Positions 23,680-34,548 of a stretch of 64,000 bases of DNA are shown piece after piece. Origin of the DNA: Paulownia fortunei. Taxonomy: Eukaryota > Streptophyta > Magnoliopsida > Lamiales > Paulowniaceae. Under the pieces are notes generated by a model that saw only the letters and a list, made by a program, of their open reading frames with translations, did no database searches and was not told the origin of the DNA. Within the stretch, counting starts at the first letter, position 1. Every line of letters begins with the position of its first letter. A program made the position numbers and the translations under genes. Location: the NCBI GenBank assembly GCA_019321725.1, contig CM033109.1:10571993-10635992 (forward strand), given 5' to 3'.

Positions 23680-24160
23680 GAGCTTATATGTAACACTTCG
23701 GGAATCTTGCTTAAGTTGATCATACTATATAGGAAGTTCGTACGTGTGAGTGACATTATTAGAATAGAGATGACGGACATGATAGAATAGAGAAGACGGA
23801 CATGACCTCAAATTTATTTGTAAGTAACGAGATAGCAAAGATCGGCTACTACCGGAGGTTCCATTGAATTCCATAACATACTCATAAATTGAGTATCCTC
23901 CTACAACCAAGACTCAACATGCTTGGAGTCAGACAAAGATGAGGAGAATCATTGCTTAGGTGGTTCTACTTGCCCAAACCTGTCAAGAAGACTCTCACAG
24001 ACCTGGACCATTACGCACAATTACTACCATTTAGTTAACGGGTGGTAATGGTTAAAGGAAATACATTAGTTCTTTTACGATCCATGTATAGAGGCTAATA
24101 AAATGTAGAAGAACATGTAATCCTTCGTTTTCTTTTTTTTTATTTTTATTTTTATTTTTC
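23680..24160 (-). pseudogene. Copia 1 gag, N-terminal part
   Basis: The minus strand reads SMLWNSMEPPVVADLCYLVT then a stop and GHVRLLYS, which is the copia gag segment usually written WLWNSM.P.V...F..TA..IW. Further down, RTNFLY/THTYELP and RSVTYK match the following gag helix. It is broken by stops and by the insertion at 23680. Confidence 0.6.
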
Positions 24161-24966
24161 TCAAGGTTGATCGCTGACTAGGATAAAGTCGACACTTGGT
24201 TTGTGACTGGACTGAGTGAGTGATGATGTGGCGGTTGACTAGACAAGAGAGTTATGACCTTTGAGTTTTTGTCAAATCGAGTTGACCTGTGACTTAGTTG
24301 GGCAAATTGAGAGGACTCACTTGAACAACGGTGGAGCAGGAAACAAGACCAAGGCAGTGGAGGTTGCTGGTGATACAGTGGACGATCGAGGCGAAACAGA
24401 AAAAGAACTTGACGAAGGACCATCATTAATTGGAGGAGAGAAAAATTGCAAAGTGATGGAAGGACCATTGCGGAAGCAAAACCATCATTGAAGGAGAGGA
24501 AAATCACGATGGCGGTGGCGGTGACTAAAGTGACGGACGGAGGACTACTGCTGCAGCTGTGAACAACAACAAAGCATGAGGTGATAGGAAGCAAACTAAG
24601 AACAAAACAACGAGGCCATTGAAACACATCAAGGGATGGGACGGGGAAAAATTTCTCCCAGTAACTACAGCCAGTGGCAGAGTTAGGAGGAGCGGTGGCG
24701 GCCGCCACCTTCAACTCTAATTTTTTTTAAATTAATAATAATTTTATATATAAAATTATTATATTTTAAAAATTTATCCTTTTAAATAATAAAAAATATC
24801 TTTTTATTTACTATTTAAAAAAATAATAATTTTCGCCCTCGATTATTTATATTCTGGCTCCGTCTCTACTACAACACCAAGCAATGACAATGGTGATGGT
24901 GGCAGACAAGGATGACAGCGGCAACAGTGGTGTGGTGGGTGGATTAAAATTTAGCTATTTATACCA
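24160..24966. other. Copia 1 5' leader / gag start region
   Basis: Lies between recognisable gag and the 5' LTR. It is unusually GC-rich for the window, with GGTGGCGGTGAC-like and GACAATGGTGATGGTGGC tracts. The long minus-strand open frame here (24178-24714) has no recognised domain and its start falls inside the MITE at 24672-24867, so I do not call it a gene. Confidence 0.45.
24672..24867. mobile_element. 196-bp hAT-like MITE in the Copia 1 leader
   Basis: The left end CAGTGGCAGAGTTAGG and the right end CTGGCTCCGTCTCT resemble the common plant MITE termini CAGTGGCGGAGCCAG. The flanks ACTACAGC (24664-24671) and ACTACAAC (24868-24875) form an 8-bp duplication with one mismatch. The core is almost pure A/T. 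Confidence 0.7.
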
Positions 24967-25133
24967 TATTAAATAGAATAATAGAAATTAGAGTTTGAGA
25001 AATTATATATATATAGATAGATAGATATAAAGTTAAAAAAATATTTAAAGTTAAAAGTTGGGGAATCTATCAATATCATATTTAAAAAAAATATCAATTA
25101 AAATAAGTACATTTACATATTTATCCTTCAACA
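24967..25133 (-). repeat. Copia 1 5' LTR (short)
   Basis: The partner of 13838-13959; blocks at both ends align, but the middle has AT-rich length differences, including an (ATAG)n run near 25010. Immediately inside, on the minus strand, the sequence is TGGTATAAATAGC, comparable to the initiator-tRNA primer site TGGTATCAGAGC. Confidence 0.55.
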
Positions 25134-25138
25134 CACAT

Positions 25139-25483
25139 AAATGATTCTATATTATATTGGGATAAATTTTCCATTTGCACTATTTGTAAATCTGGGGTTA
25201 ATATGTTACTTTTTTGTCTTTTAAATCAATATCGTGTGGTTTTAGATTAAAGCATAATCGCGCTGTTGAGATTGCTCCAGGTTTTTATCAATTTTTTAAG
25301 GCTAGTCTGGTTATTGAATTTAGACTAACTTGCATCTAATTCACCGTGGTTCATTTTATTCAACTTTTTCCTAGTGATGGTTGTCTTGCTTCACAGTAAG
25401 GAGATTGAAAGACAACATTATTATTGTTGAGGGACAGAAGCTTGTGATTTTTTCACGGTTCAGGCAATGTCCTGATTTCATTT
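25139..25483. other. Spacer between Copia 1 and Copia 2
   Basis: About 345 bp with no recognised feature. Confidence 0.4.
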
Positions 25484-26420
25484 TGGTTAGGATAGTGCAC
25501 TATAGCATATATGTGTACATTATTTGCTAAATTAGTAAAATAATATTTCATACATTATTTGGTATACTTATGAATGTATAAAAATTTCTGTTTATTAAAG
25601 TAACCATAATCCTAATATATAAGTGGGGAGGATTTGGATATAAACTAAATTAGAGATAATGAGATTAATTAAAATTGAAATCTTTAATTAAATTATTATT
25701 AGTGCGAGTCCATTAACATCAAGAATGTGATAATTTTATCCGAACTATTGATGTAATGACATGATAATGGTGGCATTTTATGTGATGAGATTATATAGGA
25801 TTGGATCATATATAATTTGAATTTTTACTAAAATTTTATTATTTTCTGAAAAATCAATTAACATCAAGTGATGATCATATATGGATTGGTCTTAATTATG
25901 AGTAGTTATGAACTCATGTTTATTTCAGTGTGATTTTTTATTTTCTCGTTAAATATTTGTTAGTTAGCATTCCTAATAGCATTTTGAGATCACATTGAGA
26001 TAGATAGTTGATAATGTAATTTCTAGAATCCATTCTTTTCTGCAGGAAGTGAAAATGATGGTTCATTTGCCAGTTACTTCTAGAACTAAAGGGTTTGAGC
26101 GCTCAATTTATAATTTGGGTATAAATTAATTGTGCAAGAGTGAATTAATGGTAGAAAATGATAAAGAGATAGTTATAGAGGACGAAATACCCAGTTCTAA
26201 TTGTGAATCATCAATGGAGGGTCAAATATATATAATGACTATATTAATGGACTACTCGTTGTTTATAAGAGTAAATAAGTTCTATAATTATGAGAGTGAA
26301 ATTCAAATTTTTAGTATAGTAATCTTAGAATTAATAAATTAGAAGAATTATTAAGAGTTTAGTTAATTATCTAATTCATTGGAGCTTATAATTATAGGTT
26401 CATAGGTCCCTCAATCCACC
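25484..26420 (+). repeat. Copia 2 5' LTR (recognisable part)
   Basis: Aligns with 29153-29556 plus 33543 to about 33985, including TAGTTAGCATTC and TAGAATTAATAAATTAGA(A/T)GAATTA blocks. It may extend further right, since GGCGCCATGGTGCC-rich sequence at 26616-26770 and AT-rich sequence to 27700 lie before gag, but I could not align those to the other LTR. Confidence 0.65.
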
Positions 26421-27749
26421 TTCATAAACATTGTAATAAATTCTTCATGAATTAAATTACAATTAATTTATCTTTGATTAGATCAAAAATTATAAATCCT
26501 AAATTACGGTTATTTGTAATTTAATTATATTCCAACCCCTTAAATGATAGAGATTATATGAATATGGTAAAGAAAAAGAAAGATATTAGACAAATTCGTA
26601 GAAGAAGAATTGCTTGCTGGGCGCCATGGTGCCTGAAATCAGGACCGCAGTACCAGTTATATTTGTAGATAGAATGATCGGCCTCATGGCGCCTGAAAGT
26701 CAGGGCCACCACACCAGGATAAGTTTAGCGGATGGAGAAGGTGGCGTCGCGGTGCTGGTCAAAGTTTTTTTATTATTTAATTTTTTTATTTTTTATTTGG
26801 TTGAAATTTAATTATCTTAGGAATCCGGCCAAAAGTATCATTTATTTATTAATTAATTTATTTGATGTTCATATATGATATGAATTGCCATGCATAATAC
26901 AATGCCATTAGTAGTACCCACTCAGAGAATGTCATGCATACATATCATAATATCAAATAGTTTATTACTTAATGACCTATAAAATAGGAGTAAAATTATT
27001 TGAAATAATTGACTAAATAATGTGATCTAGATTTAATAGTTAAACTCAGTAAAATCATAATTTTAATTTAAGGTTTCATTATTAAGAGTTAATAATTTAT
27101 AGCTTAGATTATTCTGAATAATAAATGTAGACCTTTTAAAAATTTGATAACAAGATAGACCCAGTAGTATTAGAATTAGATAGATCAAATTATTATGTAG
27201 AGATATATTAATTGAAACCGTAGGGTGTTTATAGTTATTGCAAAATAATAAGTGGGAGAGGGAAATATGACAATATACTTCATAGTCTCTACTATTAACA
27301 CATCACAGTGAAATTTAAATAGAGCCTTGTGACACTTGATATTGTCCTCCCTATTTAGGGTGTTCATTTAAGTCAATATCAAGGCTGGTTTCCAAAAGAT
27401 GGGATTTTATAATGTATCTCAAAATTGACCTACCCTGTAGTGGCAAATTTGAGTTAAGTTGGTGAAATCCGAAATGGTGGATTATACTCATAAAGATGTA
27501 TTTAAAATTAATATAATTGCATCTTGATCAGTTAAAATGATAATTAATAAATAAATAAAAATATTAGATATTTTGACAATTCATTTTTTAATTTGGATGG
27601 TCTCGATTCAATTATCTTTGCCATGGAATTAGTAAAATAGTTATGTCATTTATCATGCATCATGTCCAAAATATTTTATTTTGATATTCATTCACAAACT
27701 GAATGTTATTTGATTATTAATTTTAGTAATCATTTTTTATTCAAATCCT
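26421..27749 (+). other. Copia 2 region between visible LTR and gag
   Basis: Unassigned. It contains palindromic GGCGCCATGGTGCC and GGCGCC blocks (26616-26700) and AT-rich DNA. A primer-binding site could not be placed with confidence. Confidence 0.4.
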
Positions 27750-28614
27750 ATGTTTGCATTACTTGCTAATGAAAAATTGACTAGAGAAAGATTTGTTAAT
27801 TGGAAAAGTAACATGTACAGCCTACTTGTCTGTGAAAACTTCAAATTTGTCCTTCTGGAGGAAGTTTCACAAGAACCTATTACCAGTTATCCCTGTAATG
27901 TATGAGAGAACTAAGAAAATTAAGTTGCAGGCAATAACAAGGCCTACTTAATAGCGGGCATGAATGACGTGATTAGATTGAAGCATGAAAAGTTGAAGAC
28001 TGCCTAAGAGATAATAGAGTCTCTACAATCCATATTTGGGCAATTATCTGATCAATCACATCATGAAGCTGTGAAAATGGGTATTAACTCAAAGATGCAA
28101 AAAGAAACCTCAATTAGGGAATATATTTTGAACATGATTTACTATATGAGTGAGGTTGAAATCCATGGTACGACCATTAATAAGCGCACCAAGTGAGTAT
28201 GATTTTGAAATCACTCTTATAGGATTTTCTACAATTCAAAAGTAATTATGGTATGAACAAGTTGAGTTATAATTTGACTCAACTATTTCCATTGGAATGG
28301 GTAAAGAAAGTGAAGCAAATATTGCTCAGGATAAGATGTTTTCCTCTAATAATGGTAAAAAAGGGAAGAATAAAAAAGACAGTTTTGGAATCCAATCCAA
28401 AAAGGCAAAGAAGGATCCTAAAGGCAAGAAGAATAATGACTCCGAGAAAAAGTCCAAAGATAAATATTTCCATTTTGAAATTGAGGGGCATTGGAAGAGA
28501 AACTGTCTTAAGTATCTCTCCAAGCTCAAAGAGAAGAAGAAATATAAATATGATTTACTCGTTCTTGAAGCTTGTTTAGTGGAAGATGATTTATCATCTT
28601 GGGTAATTGATTAA
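27750..28614 (+). pseudogene. Copia 2 gag with damaged zinc knuckle
   Basis: Starts MFALLANEKLTRERFVNWKS, then MYSLLVCENFKFVLLEE, later IIESLQSIFGQLSDQSHHEA and SIREYILNMIYYMSEVEIHG, typical of the UBN2-type copia gag. The 3' part encodes a Lys-rich linker, YFHFEIEGHWKRNCLKY and YDLLVLEACLVEDDLSSWVI, the zinc knuckle plus the protease start. The first two knuckle cysteines are replaced by Tyr and Phe, and the frame has several stops and at least one shift. Confidence 0.75.
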
Positions 28615-28952
28615 GGAGACACTAATTATGTTTATTTTTTTCCTCTACATATACTTAGTTCTTCTAAGAAGTTTGTTGAAGGGACGTCATGATAAGAGTT
28701 GGCAATAGGGCCTTGGTTTCGGCAAAAATAGTAGAAGTAGTCCATCAATATTTTAGGAATAAATTCTTAATTTTGAATAATGTTTATTTCACTCCTAGTT
28801 TTTATAGGAATTTGATTTCCATTTCTAGGTTACATGAACAATTTCTTTAATAATGAGATTATTATTTCTAAAAATAATTTTGATATTTATCATGCAAATA
28901 AAAATGGACAGTCGAAATTTCGGAACAATGTTCATCTTAGTGTCGCAACCAT

Positions 28953-29109
28953 AGTCTGGAGAAGTGTTAAATAATCCAACACTGTTGATTCAACCATAGA
29001 TGCTAAGTACCTAGTAGCTTATGAAGTAGCTTAGCTCAAGAAGTTTTTTACTGAATTGGAAGTTGTTCTAAATACGAATAAGCCACTAACGTTGTATTGT
29101 AACAATTAG
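28953..29109 (+). pseudogene. Copia 2 RNase H fragment
   Basis: Reads WRSVK.SNTVDSTIDAKYLV then AYEVA and ELEVVLNTNKPLTLYCNN, matching the copia RNase H segment with the A(D/E)STTEAEY and LYCDN motifs. The catalytic-type Asp of LYCDN reads Asn. It directly follows protease remnants (RNLISISRLHEQF), so most of pol has been deleted. Confidence 0.7.
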
Positions 29110-29556
29110 GATTGAAATACATGTCTCACCTACTTTAGGGCAGGTGGGAGAATGTTAGGGATAATCCCTAAAAGCGTGTATTTGTATATTATTTACTGAA
29201 GTAGTAAAATAATATTTCATACTTGATTTTAGTGCATATTGGTATTCTTATGAATATCAGAAAATTCATGTTTAATAATTTGACCATAATCTTACTATAT
29301 AAGTCTTATATATGAGATGATTAAGATTACGAATAATAAATTAAATTATTTCATAATAACATTAATTCAAGATGAGATTTTTAATTAATCATTATTAGTA
29401 TGGTCCATTAACATTAAAAATGTGATAATCTTATTCGAACTATTGATCTTGTGATATCATAATGGAGATACTTTGTATAATGTCTGGATGAGATATAATT
29501 TAAATTTTCTCCTAACTTCTGTTGTTTTCTGAAAATTCAAATAACAACAATATAAG

Positions 29557-31248
29557 TGTTGGGTTCGCTATAATCGTAGGGGTGTACGCAACGAAAAATT
29601 AAAATTTTATCAAATATAAATTTAACCTCTCGATTCGAAAGCGATTCTAACGATCGCACTTATTCAATTGAATATATAAATAAATATTAAATTCAGATTA
29701 TACCTTCTGTGCACTCCGATTGTTGTAGGGAATGAAGCAATCAATTGCTTATCTTGAACTATCAGAACTCGCAGGAATCCAAGTGTCTCCCTTCTATTAG
29801 GTCCACAGTAAGAAAGAGCAACACCAATCAAAAGGATTCGCTAGTATCCTTTTAATTGTTTACTAATCTAGAAGCGGAGTAAATTTTCAAAAACAATAAA
29901 GATTGATTCTTTAAGGTCTTGAAACAATAATATGAAGATAATAACAAGAAATTGATTTTCTTTTTCTTTCTTTTCTTTTCTTGGAGAGTAAAATAGAAGA
30001 CTTTAAACAAAATAATTTTTTGCTCAAATTTTCTGAATTAATTATGTAATTTTCATCCTTCATATATATAGGGTTGAAAATTTTAATGTCTTTTCAACTC
30101 TTGGAAACTTTTTCAATTTTGAACTATTTCAAAACTTTATCTTGGAAGGATTCCAAATCTTCCAAGAACTCTTCTCTTTTCTCTCTCCTATTGTATGTGG
30201 ACTAATTTAAGACTACATTAATCATCAAAATTGTCTACATACATTGTTGATATTAATTTGAACTCTTTAAATAATATCAAGATAGATATATATCATATAT
30301 ATACTATAATTATATTTATATATAAATTAAATCTTAGTGGCCAATTTTATCCCATTAAATCAGTCACTATATTTATTTATCTATAAATATGTTAATTAAA
30401 TAAATTATATTTATTTAATTTATTCTCTTCATATTTTAGTAGGCTTCTTAAGTGATCCACATTAATTTTTGGTTTGGACTCAAAAATCCTCAAATCAATT
30501 CAATTGATTCAATCCCAATTTAATCAATCCAATTGATTAATTTATTTTACTTCAATTGGGCCAAAGTTTTTGAATCACGAACTATGAAAACATAAAAGAT
30601 TCCCTTGTTTAAAAAGATAAGTGTCGAATTCTATATTGGCCACTAACAAACCTCCATGCACATCAGTGCAACACCCAACAGATCCCCTTTGTGATTGTCA
30701 AGCAATCAGAAGATATATCAAAATATTGCAGGATGCACACAAGACTACCATCGTGCCTCAAGTCCGAGAACTAATCATATACTATCGCAACACAAAAATT
30801 CTTATTTCGACTAACAAAACCTCCAGCTAAGAATTTCTTGCGGGCCATATTAGATGTACTTGTTCCCTAACAAGCACTTACATACATACACTTGCGTCAC
30901 TACGCTAATGAAAATGGAATGTGATATCCTCGTCTCACAAGCATGCATCATATGAGCCAGTCTTAATGAGCTATTTGATGTCTCATCTCAAAAAGCTCTC
31001 GACTCAGAACTTATTTAAGATCAAAACCTTAGATGCATGTTCCATGATCGCCATCACATATGCGACCATGCCCCATAGCTAAATTTGGTCTAAGGACTTT
31101 ATCTAATGTGCAGAAATAAAAGATACAAGACACAAGATAAAGAAAAATGCATTTTTATTAATATGATTCCCAATAAGATTGTTTTTACAAAAGCAAAAGA
31201 GTATAATACACTAAATCCAATTGGGGCATTGGACATCCTACTCTAACA
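29557..31248 (-). repeat. Copia 3 3' LTR, full length
   Basis: 1692 bp with TG...CA ends. Its inner part (30689-31248) matches 32979-33537 at high identity. Short frames such as 30621-30830 lie inside this LTR and are not genes. Confidence 0.85.
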
Positions 31249-31264
31249 ATCTCCCACTTGACCT

Positions 31265-32978
31265 AGCTCCAATTGCCCATGTATCTAAGGCCAATATTCT
31301 CAAGATGTCCATTGAATATCTTCTGTGCTAAGGGCTTAGTAAGTGGTTCTGCTACATTTTCTGTTGAGACAACTCGATCCACAATGACGTCACCTCTACC
31401 AATGATCTCTTTGATCAAGTGATATCATCTCATTATGTGCTTGGATCTTTGATGAGATCTTGGCTCTTTTGCTTGTGCAATGGCTTCATTATTATCACAA
31501 TAAATCATAACTGGATTAACAATAGATGGAACTATACCCAACCCTTAGATGAAGTTTCTAATACAAACAGCTTCTTTTACTGCATCTGATGCAGCAATAT
31601 ATTCAGCTTCGGTGGTAGAGTCTGCAGTCGTCTCTTGCTTGGAACTCTTCCAACTGATCGCACCACCATTCAGGGTGAATATGTATCTGGACATGGACTT
31701 TGAGTCATCTATATCGGACTAAAAACTAGAGTCTGTATATCTCTCCAGTTTTAGTTCTCCATAAAGATATCCTTAGTCATTCTCAAGTACTTGAGGATCA
31801 TCTTAACGGCTTTCCAGTGTTCTTCCCCTAGATTGGACGGATATCTGCTCGTGACACTCAGAGCATGTGCTATATCAGGCCTTGTACGTAACATTGCATA
31901 CATTATGCTCCCTATTGCAGAAGCATAAGATATGTGAGTCATCTTTTCTCTCTCTTCAGGTATCTTGGGAGACATAACCTTAGAGAGTGAAACCCCATGA
32001 CTCATAGGTAGGAATCCTCTCTTGGATTCCTCCATGCTAAACCTTTTTAGCACTTTGTCTATATACATGGACTGGGATAGTCTGATCATCCTTCTGGATC
32101 TATCTCTACAGATTTTTATCCCTAGGATAAAAGATGCATCTCCCAAGTCCTTCATAGAAAACTGATTAGATAATCAAGTCCTCGTTGACTGCAACATCCC
32201 TACATCATTCGCAATGAGTAGGATATCATAAATGTAGAGTACAACAAATGTAACTGCACTCCCACTAACTTTCGTGTAGACACATAGTTTATCTAGGTTC
32301 TTATGAAAATAAAATTTTTTGATCATTTTATCAAACTGGATGTTCCAACTCCTCGAAACTTATTTAAGTCCATAAATGGATCTCTGGAGCTTGCAAACCT
32401 TTTGCTCGCTCTCACTGGATATGAAGCCTTCTAGCTGCTTCATATAAATTTCTTTCTTAATGTTTCCATTAAGGAAAGCAGTTTTTACATCCATTTGCCA
32501 TATCTCATAGTCATAATATGTAGATATGGCCAACAGTATCTATATGGATTTAAGCATCACTACTGGTAAAAAAGTTTCCTCATAATCAATTTATTGCTTT
32601 TAAGTATAACCTTTTGCTACCAAACGTGCCTTATAGGTCGCTATCTCTCCATCTACTCCAAGTTTCCGCTTGTAGACCCATTTGCAGCCAATGAAAACAA
32701 TTCCCTATGGTGGGTCCACCAAAGTCCATACCTTGTTAGAACACATAGAGTCCATTTCAGACTGCATAGCTTCTTGCCACTTCTCCGAGTCGATGTCAGA
32801 CATCGCCTATCCATAGCTTCTTGAATCATTATTTAAGGAGAGTCTCTCTTCTTTGTTCTCTAACAACAAGTTGTACCTCTTAGGTACTTTTGTGACCCTT
32901 TCGGATCTTTGAATAGGTTGTGCTTCAGAGGGTCCAACATCAGCTGGTATACCATTTACTGCGTCAGTTGGGGTGTTC
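31265..32978 (-). pseudogene. Copia 3 reverse transcriptase and RNase H
   Basis: Minus-strand segments include KWQEAMQSEMDSM, ATYKARLVAKGYT, QMDVKTAFLNGNIKKEIYMK, QPEGF-like, the VLYIYDILLIAND segment (usually YVDDILL.GND) and an intact 134-residue frame at 31751-32155 starting MKDLGDASFILGIKICRDRS and containing ASAIGSIMYAMLRTRPDIAH. RNase H ([24 protein letters not shown]) follows near 31560-31620. Scattered stops break the rest. The upstream boundary near 32978 joins directly to LTR sequence. Confidence 0.85.
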
Positions 32979-33537
32979 TGTGATTGTCAAGCAATCAGAA
33001 ATTATATCAAAGTGTTGTAGGATGCACACAAGGCTACCATCATGCCTCAAGTCCGAAGATTAATCGTGTACTATCGCAATACAGAAATTCTTATTTCGAC
33101 AGGCAAAACCTCCAGCTAAGAATTTCTTGCGGGCAATGTTCGATATACTTGTTCCCTAACAAGCACCCACATACATGCACTTGCATCTCTATATTAATGC
33201 CAATAGAATGCGACATCATCGTCTCACAAGCATGCATCATATGAGTGAGTCTTACTGAACTATTTGATGTCCCATCTCAAAAAGCCCTCGACTCGGAACT
33301 TATTTAAGACCAAAGTCTTAGAAGTATATTCCATGATCGCCATCACATGCGCAACCATGCCCCATAACTAAATTTGGTCTAAGAACTTTATCTAATGTGC
33401 ATATATAAAAGATGCAAAACATAAGATAAAGGAAAATATTTTTTTATTAATATGATTCCCAATAAGATTATTTTTACAAAAGGAAAAACGTATAATACAC
33501 CTAATCCAATTGGGGCGTTGGGCATCCTACTCTAACA
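32979..33537 (-). repeat. Copia 3 5' LTR, truncated
   Basis: Colinear with 30689-31248; the other about 1130 bp of the LTR is missing, together with the primer site and the first two thirds of the coding region. The break is clean, at TGTGATTGTCAAGCAATCAG. Confidence 0.85.
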
Positions 33538-33985
33538 ATAAAATCATATATGGATTGATCGTAATCCTGAGCAGTTATAACCTTATAATTATTTCAGTAT
33601 GGTCTTTGATTTGTTTATTAAAAGTTTGTTAGTTAGCATTCTATTGCTTGTATTTTAGGATCAATTGGGATAGGTAGTTGGGGGTGTTAGCTTCTACAAG
33701 AAGCAAAAAGATGGTTTCATTGTTAGATTTAGAACTTAGTTATAATTAAATGTTCACTAGTGATTAATGGTAGACAAGATGAAAGATAGTTAGAGAGGTT
33801 AATGGAAAATCTAGCTCTAATTATGAATTGTCTTAATGATCATATCGATAAACTAAGAGTAAGTAAGTTCTAAAATAAATTATAGTTTTTTGGTGGAATA
33901 ATCCTAGAATTAATAAATTAGATGAATTAATAAATACATTACAATGTTTATACTATATGCTTTTTAGGTCTCCAATCACCCAAGT

Positions 33986-34548
33986 GCTGAAATTTTTCCT
34001 CCCTCTTCCTAACCTAGTCTTGTGATTTCACGTGTTGATAGTTTCACAAGATAAAAAAATATTGATAATTTAATTAGGTGTTAAGTACATCCACTCATTC
34101 CTATTGGTACAAAGGGTCGGATTAGAAGCCTTATAATGTCTAAAAGTATTAGAACAAAGCATTACAAGAAAAATAATTTTCTTTTTCTATCAGGCTATGT
34201 TTTCTGAACACCCTTTTATTTGATAAACTGTTTAGGATGAATTAAAACTATGTATACACGCAACAAATTAATTTTGATAATTTTTTTGTTATGCTTAATA
34301 TCATTCATTTTCGTTGTGCCCAATTTGATTAGGAAATATGAACCAACAATTTCATGGTGGGTGTAAGATTGTAGATAAAAGTGATGAATGCTCAAACCTA
34401 TACCCATATGACCCTATAATATTTGCATGAGTTTTTTTTGTGTTGCCATTTAGGTATAGTGTCTCAAACATAGGTCGAAATCGACCAATTGAAGCCATTG
34501 AATGCAATTCTTTGTGATCAAAAACAATGAAGGTCACCTAATTATAAT
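33986..34548. other. Unassigned spacer
   Basis: AT-rich DNA downstream of Copia 2. Two short minus-strand frames here show no recognisable domain. Confidence 0.4.

Larger units (their letters stand above)
19785..23680. mobile_element. Unclassified insertion inside Copia 1 gag
   Basis: Copia gag coding sequence stops matching near 19785 (ending DELNFYCQF-like) and matches again near 23680 (TYELP..DQLKQDSRSVTY-like on the minus strand), so the DNA between is an insertion. Without the nested hAT element (20323-22661) it is about 1.55 kb. The left end contains GGCAATTGTGCCAAAAACTT, and the right part has palindrome-prone GTGCCGTGGCAC and GGCGCCACGGCGC blocks (23330-23500). I found no protein domain, LTR pair or clear terminal repeat, so the class is unknown. 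Confidence 0.5.
13838..25133 (-). mobile_element. Copia 1: Ty1/copia retrotransposon with nested insertions
   Basis: Read on the minus strand from right to left, the order is: 5' LTR, a TGGTAT primer-site-like start next to the LTR, gag (24160-23680 and 19785-19240), integrase (about 18750-18000), reverse transcriptase (18000-17839 and 15528-14300), RNase H (to about 13990), a polypurine tract (GCTTGGGGGTAG), and the 3' LTR. The flanks carry CACAT at 13833-13837 and CACAT at 25134-25138, a candidate 5-bp target-site duplication. All frames have stops and shifts, so the element is dead. Its apparent 11.3-kb length is explained by nested insertions; without them it would be about 4.9 kb, a normal copia size. 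Confidence 0.75.
29557..33537 (-). mobile_element. Copia 3: Ty1/copia element nested in the Copia 2 LTR
   Basis: On the + strand it starts TGTTGGGTTCGC and ends CATCCTACTCTAACA. Flanks are ATAAG (29552-29556) and ATAAA (33538-33542), a 5-bp duplication with one mismatch that is confirmed by alignment to the uninterrupted Copia 2 LTR. A complete 1692-bp 3' LTR, a polypurine tract (GGTCAAGTGGGAGAT on the minus strand, 31249-31264), an RT/RNase H region and only 559 bp of the 5' LTR are present. Gag, protease and integrase are missing. Confidence 0.9.
25484..33985 (+). mobile_element. Copia 2: internally deleted Ty1/copia element split by Copia 3
   Basis: The left LTR starts at 25484 and the right LTR at 29153; both carry the stretch GTAAAATAATATTTCATAC and many colinear blocks. 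Between them are gag (27750-28614), a short protease piece and an RNase H piece; integrase and reverse transcriptase are missing. The polypurine tract CAGGTGGGAGAA immediately precedes 29153. The right LTR is split at 29556 by Copia 3 and resumes at 33543. The outer right boundary is approximate, since LTR similarity fades near 33985, and I did not find the target duplication. Confidence 0.7.
29153..33985 (+). repeat. Copia 2 3' LTR, interrupted by Copia 3
   Basis: First part is 29153-29556, second part about 33543-33985. Removing Copia 3 and one copy of its 5-bp duplication makes AACAACAATATAAG join ATCATATATGG, exactly colinear with AACATCAAGTGATGATCATATATGG-type sequence in the left LTR near 25875. 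Confidence 0.75.

Noticed and set aside
24178..24714. 178-residue open frame on the minus strand
   Set aside because: Hydrophobic, Ser/Cys-rich, no domain. It starts inside a MITE and covers the Copia 1 leader, so the start could not be ancestral.
28253..28579. Basic 108-residue frame
   Set aside because: Out-of-frame shadow of the Copia 2 gag zinc-knuckle region.
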